From NCBI RefSeq assembly GCF_905397435.1, contig NZ_CAJPVI010000033.1, positions 39,465 through 103,464 on the forward strand: 64,000 nucleotides of DNA, given 5' to 3'. This document shows positions 17,994 through 27,168 of this stretch, in pieces; position 1 is the stretch's first letter, and the number at the start of each line of letters is the position of its first letter. The notes beneath the pieces were generated by a model. It was not told the origin of the DNA and made no database searches. It worked only from the letters and a program-made list of their open reading frames with translations. The translations under genes were made by a program, and so were the position numbers. The stretch comes from Cupriavidus numazuensis (GTDB taxonomy: Bacteria; Pseudomonadota; Gammaproteobacteria; Burkholderiales; Burkholderiaceae).

Positions 17994-19150
17994 TAGTGTA
18001 GCGTTCTGTTCATGGTGGCACTTAGGTGAGATTATTGTTCTACTGCGACACAGCGTGGAGAGAGCGAGTGCGAGTTGCCCCCGAGATCATGTTGAGCGAC
18101 GAGGAGCGAACCAAGTTGACGCGGCTGGTTCAGTCGAAGCTCACGAGCGTGAGGCTGGCGCAGCGCGCGCATTGTGCTGCTGGCCGCCAACGGCATGCAG
18201 AACAAGGACATCGCCGAGCAGTTGAGAATCGGACGCGTGCAGGTCTCGCGTTGGCGTGAGCGGTATGTGCAATCGGGGCTGGCCGGGATCGAACGCGACT
18301 TGCCGCACGGTGCGCCGCCACTGAAGGTAGATACGGCGCGGCTGGTGGAGCTGCCCCCTCACAGCAAGCCCCTGGCGGCCACGCTGGAGCACGCGCAAGA
18401 TGGCCGCCGAGTTGAGCGTGAGCGCCAGCACGTCATGCGCCGTTGGCACGCCCATGGATTGAAGCCGCACATCGTGCGCGGCTTCAAGGTGTCGCGCGAT
18501 CCGAAGTTTGTCGAGAAGCTTGAAGATATCGTTGGCCTGTACATGTCACCGCCCGAGCACGCGCTGGTGCTGTGCTGTGATGAGACGAGCCAGGTGCAGG
18601 CGCTGGATCGCACACAGCCCGGGCTGCCGCTGAAGAAAGGATGCGCGGCCACCATGACGCACGACTACAACCGCAATGGCACGACCACGCTATTTGCCGC
18701 GCTCAACGTGCTCGATGGCCAGGTCATTGCCCAGTGCCAGCAGCGCCACCGCCATAGCGAGTGGCTGAAGTTCCTGCGCAAGATCGACCGCGAAACGCCC
18801 AAGGACAAGACGCTGCATCTGATCGCCGACAACTACGCGACGCACAAGCATCCTGCGGTGCAGGATTGGTTGGCCAAACATCCGCGCTTCAACATGCACT
18901 TCACGCCTACCTCGGCATCTTGGCTGAACATGATCGAGCGATTCTTTCGCGACATCACAACCGAGCGACTTCGCCGCGGCGTATTCACCAGCGTGCCGGA
19001 ACTGGTCGACGCGATCAACGAATACATCGCTCACCACAGCACCACCCCCAAGCCGTTCATCTGGACCAAGAGCGCTCGCGACATCCTACAGAAGGTCATT
19101 CGCGCCAACCGCCGCTTAAGTTCCAAACAGAATGGAACACTACACTTCTA
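17994..19150 (+). mobile_element. IS630-family insertion sequence
   Basis: An element of about 1.15 kb. Both ends show TA (17994 and 19149), the usual IS630 target. They also share imperfect inverted termini: the left end reads AGTGTAG-C-GTTC near 17995, and the right end read inward on the minus strand gives AGTGTAG-T-GTTC. The alignment of the termini is by eye, so the outer bases may be off by two or three. Confidence 0.75.
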
Positions 19151-19163
19151 TGATGAGAATTGA
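18068..19163 (+). pseudogene. IS630 transposase, frameshifted near its N-terminus
   Basis: The coding region opens at GTG 18068 (VRVAPEIML then SDEERTKLTRLVQSK) and reads to about 18165. There the repeat CGCGCGC seems two bases short, and the frame moves to that of LLAANGMQNKDIAEQL, which continues to 19163. The long part has a helix-turn-helix and the DDE region of IS630/Tc1 enzymes (VLCCDETSQVQ, LHLIADNYATHKH, WLNMIERFFRD). The C-terminus runs past the right terminal repeat. It could be a sequencing error, a decayed copy, or programmed frameshifting; the shift sits in a short GC repeat and not on a classic slippery site. Confidence 0.8.
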
Positions 19164-19227
19164 GTCAAGGTTTTTCGCTAAAAATGGGTGGCCTCGGCTC
19201 GCAAGATAGTTCTTGCGGAGATTGGAT

Positions 19228-19477
19228 CAAGGCGCGAAGGGAGTAGGACAGGCTTTACGTGTTGTCGGCAGTCCTCTGGGTCCAAGGCTTCCTCTCCGGC
19301 ATGAATGTTGGGAAGAAGGCGGATCAGGTCGTCAGCTTACCGGCAGGCAGCGTTATCGAGACGCTTCTCGACAGAGAGTGCGACAAGTCGCCTACACAGC
19401 CGTTGTTCATCCAATCATTGGTGGTGTACGGGAAACTTCGGATAGAGCAAGGTAAGAACGCCGGCCGGCAGAAGTAG
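19228..19477 (+). pseudogene. 3' fragment of a small exported protein
   Basis: The readable part (YVLSAVLWVQGFLSGMN, then SLPAGSVIETLLDRECDKSP) resembles the C-terminal half of small HdeA/Rap1a-like exported proteins. These end in a Cys-containing helical repeat. No start is available: an in-frame TAG lies directly upstream, and the IS630 right end lies about 80 bp further upstream. Probably a gene truncated by the insertion. A strong terminator follows. Confidence 0.45.
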
Positions 19478-19510
19478 CGGACCTGTCCCTACGATGGTGT
19501 CGAGGGGCGA

Positions 19511-19544
19511 AAAGGGGGTCCGTCCGCCTCGGCGGACCCCCTTT
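19511..19544 (+). terminator. Stem-loop terminator
   Basis: A perfect 12-bp stem (AAAGGGGGTCCG pairing with CGGACCCCCTTT) encloses a 10-base loop. It ends the broken small gene before it. The T-run is short, so termination may be modest. Confidence 0.65.
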
Positions 19545-19839
19545 CCACAACGGACTAGATACTAAGCATCGCGCATGCACCCCGCATCACCGCAATGCCC
19601 TTTCCCTCTACGGGAAGCCCGTACGCTGCGACCCTGACTTCGCAACTTCATTCAGTTCCGACCATCTCATCACTGCGCAGGCTTGGTTGCCCGTCTACCC
19701 GGCCGGTCTTGAACACGGAGCGAATTTTGTCTGAGTCCCTACTTATCCAAAAGAGTAGATTTACTCAGACATCGGCAAGGCGTTTAGGCAGCCTCCCCTC
19801 TGTGTCGGCCGTGTGGCCGACCCTTATGCCGGCCACAGG

Positions 19840-20662
19840 TCAGGGACTGAATCGGAACGACAGCCCAGCCTTCCGTCCGTCCTTTGCCGTCTGCATCTCG
19901 CACGTCAGTTTCTTGCCGACCTTACTTTGGCGTATTTGGCACTGCCCGCTGGCCTCCAGAAAACTGACACCCTCTCCTCTACCCGCGTCAAGCCCGAACG
20001 TCTCCACATTGAAGCTTGAGAGTTCCGGGGAAACGACAACCTCAGGTCGGGTGGAAAACAATAGGGTCTGGCCACCACCGATCTCTACGCGCATTGCATT
20101 CCAGCCGTTTGGATATACCGTGCGGCGCAAATTCGCACCCCGCAGGGTCAGGTCCCGGCCGCTTACGACCAGCTTCTCGCAGACACCGGTTACCTGGAGC
20201 TCAGTGATTGTCGGCGTCTCGACCGTCGCGGTGTTTGTCTTCAGGGCCGGGCGTTCATAAGCCGGTGAGAGGGTGCTGCTGGCCGCAGCGGTCGTGGTCG
20301 TCGAACGCGGAGCTTCCGTGGAATAGCCCAGCGCGTACATGCAAGCCTTGAACGCGGAGCCCCTTGCCCCAGTGTTTGCGTCGTAAGTCACGGTTTGGGG
20401 GTGGTTGGACATACCCGCCGGTCGTCGTGCAATTGGTCGTCCCGTAGCTTCCAGAATTGATGCTCTGACAGGTCGTCAACATGGGCGTGGTGATCGCCTG
20501 TCCGATGGGCGTGCTGACATTCGAGACGGGGAACTGGCGGTAGGCGTCCGCGGTGCATTGCGCTTTGTCGTGCTCGAACTCGTTCTGCGTTGCGCCTTCT
20601 TTATACCAGGTCGTCGTACACCCCGCGACAAGGAGGGAGACCATCAAGATCAGTCGGCGCAT
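19840..20662 (-). pseudogene. Lipoprotein gene broken by a frameshift
   Basis: The first part (20662 to about 20400) encodes a lipoprotein signal MRRLILMVSLLVAGC followed by TTTWYKEGATQNEFEHDKAQ, a common Burkholderiaceae envelope lipoprotein pattern. At a C-run near 20395-20402 (GGGGGTGG on +) the frame changes. The same family continues as TVTYDANTGARGSAFKACMY and extends to 19840. The C-terminal 120 residues look like an added beta domain. Restoring one base would give a protein of about 270 residues. It is either a recent pseudogene or a homopolymer error. Confidence 0.65.
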
Positions 20663-21025
20663 ATTGTTCTCCCCACTGATCTTCCAGTTTCTGCGCTCAA
20701 GTGTGGAACTGATTTCGCAGTGGGCTAGCAGACTGACTGCTAGCCAACCACGCGCCAGGGTTATGCAAATTCATAAAAAAAATAATTTACATTGATCTTG
20801 CCCCTGGATTTTCGACCTGATCAGATTCAGCTCCGGCAGAAATCGTTACTTCTCAAGCACTTACAGCTGCGTGTCCGTACGCGTGTATGGGACCGAACAG
20901 TGCTTGCTCGTCGGACGAGTCCGATAACCGCCCCGCACAGGGCATTTTTATTTGGGACTTAGAGGGTATGGGCCCCCGTACGCGTGGTCTCGCATCTCGA
21001 CCACCCTCACCCAGGAGCGCGGACC
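20663..21025. other. Intergenic region with A/T-rich patch
   Basis: It contains an AT-rich stretch at 20760-20795 and the divergent promoters of its two flanking broken genes. No gene is supported. Confidence 0.4.
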
Positions 21026-21273
21026 ATGACCACGGAGATTGACCAGGTAGCTCGGAACCGATTCGAAGATGCCCTGTTTATTCAGGCAGGGGCCAGCAAC
21101 CCAAGCGGCGTAGCTCGGGCTTTGGTGCGAGCCATCAATGCCTGCCAGCCGAAAACGTCCAAGCCAGAAAAGACGCTGCTGTGCGGCTGATCACCCATCA
21201 ACTCGCCTTCCTCTGCGGCGTGAGGGAGATGGACTCTGATCCCCCTCTACGGAAGACTGACCGAGGAGTGTGA
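21026..21273 (+). pseudogene. Small conserved Burkholderiaceae protein, frameshifted
   Basis: ATG 21026 has GGAG upstream. The frame reads MTTEIDQVARNRFEDALFIQ and then SGVARALVRAINACQ, and stops at 21190. The expected continuation is in the next frame from about 21168 (DAAVRLITHQLAFLCGV) and stops at 21273. I recall this as a widespread small hypothetical protein of Ralstonia and Burkholderia plasmids and islands. A single indel near 21165 would restore it. Function unknown. Confidence 0.55.
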
Positions 21274-21646
21274 GACAAAGAGTGCGGCGATCAAGTCTGC
21301 CGTATCCGAGACGACAGCGGGAGCGAACTGAACTCTCCCACACGGGCGCCGACTCGCCAGACACCCCTAACTCAGGGCCAGCGCCCCCCGGTTTACGTCC
21401 CCATCTCACGCGCGCGCCCCGCCGAAATTTAGGCGACGGCGTAGCACCGCGATTCACCGACACCCCATTTGAGTGCAGAAGAGGCGCTCGATGCCTTTCA
21501 GCGTGTGCGCAACGCTGCCTCTCACTCTTAAGAGTTTACTTGAAGTATACGCCGTTAACGAATATGCTCCGTCCGAAGCACATCACCCGTGCTTTTGATG
21601 TCTTCATCTCAATTGTGGGTGATGACCCAACAACCAGGGGAAATCA
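21274..21646. other. Upstream region of the partition operon
   Basis: No gene is supported. Just before parA, CATCACCC (about 21580) and GGGTGATG (about 21617) form a spaced inverted repeat. It could be an operator for ParA, whose N-terminal half looks DNA-binding. Confidence 0.4.
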
Positions 21647-22858
21647 ATGTCCGAAAGCGACGTCCTCATTTCGAAATCGCTCGCGAGCGGCGACACTCCG
21701 ACATCGATCGCCGATCTCCTGGCGATCAAGAACCGCGCCCAGCGCGCTTTCAGCCAAAAGCGCGAGCTGATGCTGGAGCCCTACCCGCGGAAGAAAGCAC
21801 CGACGTTCACGTCGAACGACATTATCTCACTATGCAACCTATCACGGGACCAGTTCAAATACCTGACCAGGAAGGGTGAACTCCCGGCTGGCCAGCAGCA
21901 AGAAAACAAGCGCGCCAAGGAATACTCCTTGGCGGACGCCATCGCTTGGGTTCGCGCCACTTCCAAGCGCCCCACCCGTCCAGAACAGGTTAGGGGCCGC
22001 ATCATTGCCGTGGCAAATTTCAAGGGCGGCGTCGCCAAGACATCGACCGCCGTGGCGCTGGGGCAGGCGCTTTCGCTGATCGGCCGTCGCGTGCTGGTGA
22101 TTGACTGTGACCCGCAAGGCTCCGCCACGCAGCTCTGCGGGTACGCGCCCGATGCTGAGATCGAAGAGCAGCACACCATCCTCCCGCTGATCTACCGCGA
22201 CTTCGCCACGCTGGATTACGCCATCAAGGAGACGTATTGGCAGAATCTGGATCTGGTTCCGGCGTCGACCATGCTGTTCGATGCGGAATTCGAGATCCCC
22301 AAACAGATCGCCGAGAACCTGGAGAAGCGCGTTCATTTCAAGTGGTGGGACATTCTGCGCGCCGGTCTCGAGCCGGTCACGGCGAACTACGATGTGGTCA
22401 TCATCGACACCCCGCCATCGTTGAGCTACATCACGCTGAACGCGCTGGTGTCCGCCGACGCGATCCTGATGCCCTGCCCTCCGGAAGGTCTGGATTTCGC
22501 CAGCTCGACCCAGTTCTGGGATCTGGCTGCGGAGACGCTTTCGGGGGTGCCCGGGTTCGAAGAATCGAAGCAGTACGACTTCGTCAACATCCTGCTCACG
22601 AAAGCACGGAACACGGATCTATCCCGGAAAGTCCGGGAATGGCTCACCGACGCCTACGGGGAGCGACTGCTCCCCTTCGTCATTCCGGAGTCTTCCGTTC
22701 AGGCCACCGTGGCGGCCGGGCTCTGCACCGTCTACGACACGACAAAAGCGGACTGGAACAGCACGACGTACGCACGTATTCGTGAGCCGCTGGATCAGCT
22801 GGCCGAGTTCGTCAACACGCATCTCGAACGCGCTTGGAAACGGGGGTCCGCACAATGA
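21647..22858 (+). CDS. parA: ParA-type partition ATPase with N-terminal DNA-binding region
   Basis: A 403-residue partition ATPase. Residues about 45-105 (FTSNDIISLCNLSRDQFKYL, then KEYSLADAIAWVRA) look like a MerR/winged-helix region, as in type Ia ParA that represses its own operon. The deviant Walker A is FKGGVAKTSTA, and Walker B lies in VVIIDTPPSLSY. Type Ia ParA proteins move plasmids along nucleoid DNA with ParB and parS. The start ATG follows AGGGGAAATCA. The gene overlaps parB by four bases. Confidence 0.92.
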   Translation: MSESDVLISKSLASGDTPTSIADLLAIKNRAQRAFSQKRELMLEPYPRKKAPTFTSNDIISLCNLSRDQFKYLTRKGELPAGQQQENKRAKEYSLADAIAWVRATSKRPTRPEQVRGRIIAVANFKGGVAKTSTAVALGQALSLIGRRVLVIDCDPQGSATQLCGYAPDAEIEEQHTILPLIYRDFATLDYAIKETYWQNLDLVPASTMLFDAEFEIPKQIAENLEKRVHFKWWDILRAGLEPVTANYDVVIIDTPPSLSYITLNALVSADAILMPCPPEGLDFASSTQFWDLAAETLSGVPGFEESKQYDFVNILLTKARNTDLSRKVREWLTDAYGERLLPFVIPESSVQATVAAGLCTVYDTTKADWNSTTYARIREPLDQLAEFVNTHLERAWKRGSAQ

Positions 22859-23901
22859 GCAGGTTCAAAAATCGGCTATTTGAAAAAATGACCGTGCCGG
22901 AGAACGATGCTGCAGCAGTCGCTAGCAATCCGCCTCCGACCGCTTCTGCTCCCGAAGAAAGGCGAACCTCCCCTGGCCGCGTGCTGGACGCACAGAACAG
23001 GATCTTGGAAGCCGAGAACCTGCGCGTCGAAGCGGAAACCAAGCTTCAAGGTGCGCTTGCCCGGATCCAAAGCCTAGAGGCTGGCGGCGCTGGGGGTACT
23101 GCGATTGAGCTCCCTACGGGCAAGCTCCACGAGGTCCCCGGGCGTCGGCGGTACATGCCGCCTGATAAGTACGCAGAACTCCGGGAGAACCTGCGACACA
23201 ACCCGATGGTGAACCCTGTCGTCGTGCTGCCCCGTCCTGACGGTGAATGGGATATCTGGTCTGGCCACCACCGCTGGGACATTCATATCGAGTTGGGTCG
23301 GCCCACGATCAAGTGTTTGGTGGCCGCGGTCGAGTCAGAGACAGAAGCCACGGATGGCGCCTTCTTTGCCAACCTGATGCAGTCCGACCTGACGGATTTT
23401 GAAAAGTACGTCGGGATCAAGCGCTTCCACGCCGGTCATCCGGAGTTCACCCAAACGGAAGTCGCGGAGCGAAGCGGCCTCTCCAAGCAGCAGGTCAGCA
23501 AGCTCTATGCGTTCGACCGGCTGCCGGCCGAAGCGCTAGCCATGATCGAGGCGGATAAGTCGATCATCGGTAGCGATACGGTGGCGGAACTGGCGAAGCT
23601 TGCTGAGACCGGCAAGACCGCACGAGTCGTCGAAGCGGTCAAGTTGTTAGCCGAGAAGAGGCTGGATCAGTCCCAGGCGCTGAAGCATGCTCGCGCAGTG
23701 GAAGCGCCTAAGAAAGCTGCGGCAAAGCCTGAGGCGTTCAAGGTCAGGGCGGGCAAGAGCACCTGGTGCGATGTACGTCGCGTGAAGAACGTGATGCGCA
23801 TCGAGTTCAGGACCGAAGAGCAAGCCAGCGCGGCCCAAGAGGCCATTCGCATGCACCTGGAGAAGATGGCGCAGGACAGTACTCAAAACGCCGATCACTA
23901 A
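22855..23901 (+). CDS. parB: ParB-type centromere-binding protein
   Basis: A 348-residue protein starting at the ATG that overlaps the parA stop. It has a ParB/Srx-type N-terminal domain (residues about 105-200; WDIWSGHHRWDIHIELGR). A helix-turn-helix follows (FTQTEVAERSGLSKQQVSKL, about 208-228). The C-terminal block FKVRAGKSTWCDVRRVKNVM is repeated almost exactly in the inverted relic at 30.2-30.37 kb. It presumably binds a parS nearby; I could not pick parS by eye. Confidence 0.9.
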   Translation: MSRFKNRLFEKMTVPENDAAAVASNPPPTASAPEERRTSPGRVLDAQNRILEAENLRVEAETKLQGALARIQSLEAGGAGGTAIELPTGKLHEVPGRRRYMPPDKYAELRENLRHNPMVNPVVVLPRPDGEWDIWSGHHRWDIHIELGRPTIKCLVAAVESETEATDGAFFANLMQSDLTDFEKYVGIKRFHAGHPEFTQTEVAERSGLSKQQVSKLYAFDRLPAEALAMIEADKSIIGSDTVAELAKLAETGKTARVVEAVKLLAEKRLDQSQALKHARAVEAPKKAAAKPEAFKVRAGKSTWCDVRRVKNVMRIEFRTEEQASAAQEAIRMHLEKMAQDSTQNADH

Positions 23902-23973
23902 GTGCTTGATTTTAAATGTGTCCCGATTCGAGACTCGGAGAGCCGAGATGATGTAACGACACCCTACAAAGAC

Positions 23974-24003
23974 AAAAGCCTTCGGCTGGAACCGAAGGCT
24001 TTT
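23974..24003 (+). terminator. Stem-loop terminator after parAB
   Basis: A perfect 12-bp stem (AAAAGCCTTCGG with CCGAAGGCTTTT) and six-base loop. It separates parAB from the rep-type gene. A matching terminator sits at the same place in the inverted second cassette (30084-30113). Confidence 0.85.
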
Positions 24004-24059
24004 GAATAAACAGGGCTTGGCTGGAACCTCGCCCGTCACACTCCCGGCTGGAACCGGAA

Positions 24060-24140
24060 CGAGTAGGCAACTCGGAGTGTAGCGGAACGGAAAAGACAGT
24101 CAAGCGTTCGAGTCCATTTTTGAAAATGGAAAGCTTGATC
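24060..24140 (+). promoter_or_regulatory. Leader of the first rep-type gene
   Basis: This stretch shares blocks with the leader of the inverted copy: GGAGTxTAGCGGAAC, AGTCAAGCG and CCATTT...AATGGAAAG. The palindrome CCATTTT-TG-AAAATGG (24114-24129) lies just before the start and could occlude the ribosome site. Conservation between two diverged copies suggests control of replication-protein synthesis. Confidence 0.55.
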
Positions 24141-25328
24141 ATGTCTATCGCGCAACACTCAGTTGCTGGCGAGGCCGGCATTCGCCTCGACGCCGTCTCG
24201 ACTGCTACTTTCTCCGATCCGACGAGCACTCCCCCGCTCTCATCGGACAACACCAACCTGCCCTGGATCATCCTCCGCGCCGTGCATCGTGCCTCGCGCG
24301 TCGACGGCCTTCCCACTCGTGCGCGCGCCGTGCTGGCCGCCCTCGCCCGTACGGTGGATGCCAAGCGTCCCTACGCAGAGATCTTTGCGCGCCGTACCCT
24401 GCTCTCAGAACGGGCAATGCAGTCCGAGCGTACGTTCTATCGCAGCCTGACCGATCTGGAGACCGCTGGGTTGATCGACCGACGTCCGCAGCGTCGTTAC
24501 GTCGACCACGGTCTCTTTGGCCGTGCCTATCTGCATCTCACCGAGCGTGCAGCGGTGTTGTTGGGGCTGGTGGAGGACTCGGCAAAGGAGACGGCCCAAG
24601 CCCAAGCCCAGCCTTTGACCCAACCGACTGCCACCGTGGCAGACGGTGCTAATACTAAGGATCTATCCCCTTCTGTTTTTCAAAAGAGACAACCGGGCGG
24701 GTTCTCTGCTGCCAAACAACCCAACCAACTCCCCGCCGATCTCCAGCGCCTGCGTACGCTTGGCTTTGGAGATTTTCTGATTTTCCGTTTGATGCGAGAA
24801 GCACGGGAACGCAACCAGCGCCTGTCGGACGTCGTGGAGGTCTGCTGGACATCCCTGCGCAAGGCCGCTCATCCGATCAACTACCTGCGGGCGCTGCTGG
24901 GCAGCACGACCGATTTCAGCCACCAGCTGCGAGCACGGCTGGTCGAGCAACAGGCTGCGCAGGCCGCCGCGGAGGAACGCGCTAGCGCGGTCGGAATCGT
25001 GCGTGGCCTGGATGGTCAGCGGTTCGTAGACGCCTTGGGTGAGACCCAGTACGCCATAGCGGAGGGCGGCCAAACACTGACGGTCCACCACGCCCAGGAG
25101 AGCGCTGCGCGACAAGCGGCTGGGGATTGGGCAACGGGCTTTGTGCGGGCATTGCAAGCAGGTCAGATCGTCCCGGTTACCGAAACGGAGGTAAAACCAT
25201 CCCTACCTACCCCTCGCAGCCATCGAGAGGTTCCTGTAAGCTCGCCGACCCCTCAGGCTCGCGTGCTCACCAAGCAGGCCGCAACGCACCTGACAATGCT
25301 CCGCGAACTCTTCCGCCGAGGCGCGTGA
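24141..25328 (+). CDS. Winged-helix protein, candidate plasmid replication initiator (copy 1)
   Basis: A 395-residue protein. ATG 24141 (MSIAQHSVAGEAG) is chosen because the second copy starts at the matching place. Residues about 45-145 form a winged-helix DNA-binding region (SERTFYRSLTDLETAGLIDR, then LFGRAYLHLTERA). A second conserved block (LPADLQRLRTLGFGDFLIFR, then LSDVVEVCWTSLRKA, about 200-260) resembles phage/plasmid replication proteins of the O type. Position behind parAB, terminator and leader hairpin fit a replication gene. Assignment as initiator is an inference; no classic Rep domain is recognised. Confidence 0.6.
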   Translation: MSIAQHSVAGEAGIRLDAVSTATFSDPTSTPPLSSDNTNLPWIILRAVHRASRVDGLPTRARAVLAALARTVDAKRPYAEIFARRTLLSERAMQSERTFYRSLTDLETAGLIDRRPQRRYVDHGLFGRAYLHLTERAAVLLGLVEDSAKETAQAQAQPLTQPTATVADGANTKDLSPSVFQKRQPGGFSAAKQPNQLPADLQRLRTLGFGDFLIFRLMREARERNQRLSDVVEVCWTSLRKAAHPINYLRALLGSTTDFSHQLRARLVEQQAAQAAAEERASAVGIVRGLDGQRFVDALGETQYAIAEGGQTLTVHHAQESAARQAAGDWATGFVRALQAGQIVPVTETEVKPSLPTPRSHREVPVSSPTPQARVLTKQAATHLTMLRELFRRGA

Positions 25329-25382
25329 CACTCACACTCGAATTAGAAATGAACCGACCCAGCACCGATCGGAGGCGACACC

Positions 25383-25523
25383 ATGGCTGACGATCGCGAC
25401 AGTGTCCTCGACACCGTCCGATTGCAATTCGATCGCACCCTGCATAGCGACTATCGTTCGATGGATGACCTGACGACTCGGGCCCCGGGTCTGATGAGCA
25501 GTACGGGCTTCAAACAACGCTAG
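25383..25523 (+). CDS. Small ORF, possibly frameshifted
   Basis: A 46-residue frame (MADDRDSVLDTVRLQFDRTL...) with a strong ribosome site GGAGG nine bases before ATG 25383. Near 25492 the next frame reads SDEQYGLQTTLDLIAEAQAT and stays open for about 480 bases into the following small ORF. A one-base shift may therefore have broken a longer protein. Function unknown. Confidence 0.45.
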   Translation: MADDRDSVLDTVRLQFDRTLHSDYRSMDDLTTRAPGLMSSTGFKQR

Positions 25524-25789
25524 ACCTCATCGCTGAAGCACAAGCCACCCGTCGTCCGGCGGGGGGCAACGTCGTCCAGTGGCGGCGGCAAGGACCTTGT
25601 CCAAAGCACGGTCTACCGCACTTCCCCGGCTTCCTCTTGATAACTTCCCCACAACTCTCCAGACCGGGTCGTTCACGCTGCTTCTGGCGATGGTCGATCA
25701 CGTGCGTCCTCGCGTCCAAGTCCCGGCTGCCCGCGAACGCCTGGCACAGTTCACCACCCACGCCCATTCCTTCGCGGAGAGAACCGACG

Positions 25790-25981
25790 ATGATCGAGTC
25801 CGTTCAGACTCCCTCGACCCCGGGCCCGCAGCCCAACAATACACCAGGGGGTCGCGTTGTGGCGGACCTCTCGTTCAGTCAACTCGGTGGTGCATCATGG
25901 TCGAGTTGGCGCACACAAATCGATCTCAAAGTCAGTGTAGAAACCGGCCAAATCCTCGCGCAATACCAGACCCTCCTATAA
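25790..25981 (+). CDS. Small hypothetical protein
   Basis: A 63-residue frame (MIESVQTPSTPGPQPNNTPG, then a beta-type tail) with GGAGAG upstream of ATG 25790. It is in frame with the possible extension of the preceding small ORF, so it may be that gene's 3' end. Between 25524 and 25789 two overlapping frames look equally plausible. Confidence 0.35.
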   Translation: MIESVQTPSTPGPQPNNTPGGRVVADLSFSQLGGASWSSWRTQIDLKVSVETGQILAQYQTLL

Positions 25982-26160
25982 CGCCCCTCTTATAAAGCAA
26001 GGGTCAGTAACATCCGTCGAACGTCGAGGGTCCAAGCGGAGCTACAGTTTCCTTGGCTCTCGCCGATACAGTCGACGGGTAAGCGTATCCGAAGGTAATG
26101 CGTGACAAGCCTGTCTCGCGACAGACTCATTTCGTTCCAATCTAAGAAAAAGGCACAGCA

Positions 26161-26295
26161 ATGAGGAAAGCAGCTCTCGCACCAATTATTTTTCTCGCCA
26201 TGACGGCAGTTTCTGTCTCGCACGCGGCTGGTCAATCGAACTTTCGCAACACTCCTGAATACAAAGACGCGTATGCCTGCGGCGTAGAAGCTTAG
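26161..26295 (+). pseudogene. Exported small protein with premature amber codon
   Basis: ATG 26161 opens a clear signal peptide (MRKAALAPIIFLAMTAVSVS, then HAAGQ). After 44 codons a TAG at 26293-26295 interrupts it. The frame continues beyond as KSGTSADFVASYCVGNSHDP with protein-like composition and paired Cys residues up to the terminator at 26.46 kb. Most likely a nonsense mutation of a secreted protein of about 95 residues; a true 44-residue product is possible. Confidence 0.5.
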
Positions 26296-26459
26296 AAGAG
26301 TGGCACCTCGGCCGATTTTGTCGCTTCCTATTGCGTTGGAAATTCGCACGATCCGTCCAAGGCCGAGACCATCTGCTCTAGTAGCGTTTGCAATGTAGAC
26401 GCCGTAGCCAAAGGTGCAAGAGCACCACCGCGAGCACTGAGACAAGTCGCTCTACACTT

Positions 26460-26489
26460 AGGCCCTAGGGTTAACCCCAGGGCCTTTTT
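26460..26489 (+). terminator. Rho-independent terminator
   Basis: The stem AGGCCCT / AGGGCCT with inner GGGTTAACCC palindrome is followed by a run of five T. It ends the exported-protein transcript. Confidence 0.85.
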
Positions 26490-26718
26490 CATACCCGTCA
26501 CACACGGAGTTACAAACGATGAACCACTCGAAATGGTTATCACTGCGTTCTTGACGATTTCGACGGTCCACGTTTAGCGCTACGCGCTTGTATGCTACCT
26601 CGACGCAGGATTGCCATCGTCTCGCGTGCTATACTGCGAAATGAGCGTCCCTTGATGTGTTTTTATCAATTAAATCAATCGGTTAGCTATCTGTGCCGCA
26701 ACACACAAGGAGTCTCTC

Positions 26719-27144
26719 ATGACTGTGCGAGAGAAAGTGAAGAGTGCGCTCCGCAAGCGTCGGTCCAAAGTCTTTTTGCGATCGGAGTTTGCTGATCTTG
26801 GCAGCCCTGCGCAGGTGGGCCGAGTCCTGAACGTCCTGGTCAAGGAGGGCGCAATGGTGAAGCTCGGAGTCGGCGTATACGCCAAGGCCAAGCCCAGCGT
26901 TCTCAGCGGAAAGCCAACCCCAGCGGAGTCTATGGCCGTTTTGGTTCCTAAAGCTTTAGTGAAGATGGGCGTCAAAGTCTATCCGAGCCGCCTGACCGCG
27001 GAATACAACGCAGGAAGAACAACTCAGATCCCAGCCGACACTATCGTTAATACAGGCAATCGACGTATTTCGCGCCGCCTCGGGTTCGGAAATAAAACCA
27101 TCGAATATGAGAATAATTACACGTTACCAAAGCGGTGTAACTGA
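26719..27144 (+). CDS. AbiEi-like/DUF6088 protein of a toxin-antitoxin locus
   Basis: A 141-residue protein with an N-terminal winged-helix part (FLRSEFADLGSPAQVGRVLN, then KEGAMVKLGVGVYAK) and the DUF6088/AbiEi C-terminal block (YPSRLTAEYNAGRTTQIPA, then RRLGFGNKTIEYENNY). Relatives act as transcription-repressing antitoxin-like partners. It sits 24 bp before the mntA-type gene in the same direction, so the three genes look like one unit. The usual partner AbiEii is absent here. Confidence 0.75.
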   Translation: MTVREKVKSALRKRRSKVFLRSEFADLGSPAQVGRVLNVLVKEGAMVKLGVGVYAKAKPSVLSGKPTPAESMAVLVPKALVKMGVKVYPSRLTAEYNAGRTTQIPADTIVNTGNRRISRRLGFGNKTIEYENNYTLPKRCN

Positions 27145-27168
27145 TACTGCTACACGCAGGACGATGAC

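Noticed and set aside
21540..21646. Iterons upstream of parA
   Set aside because: Only one spaced inverted repeat is visible; too little for an array.
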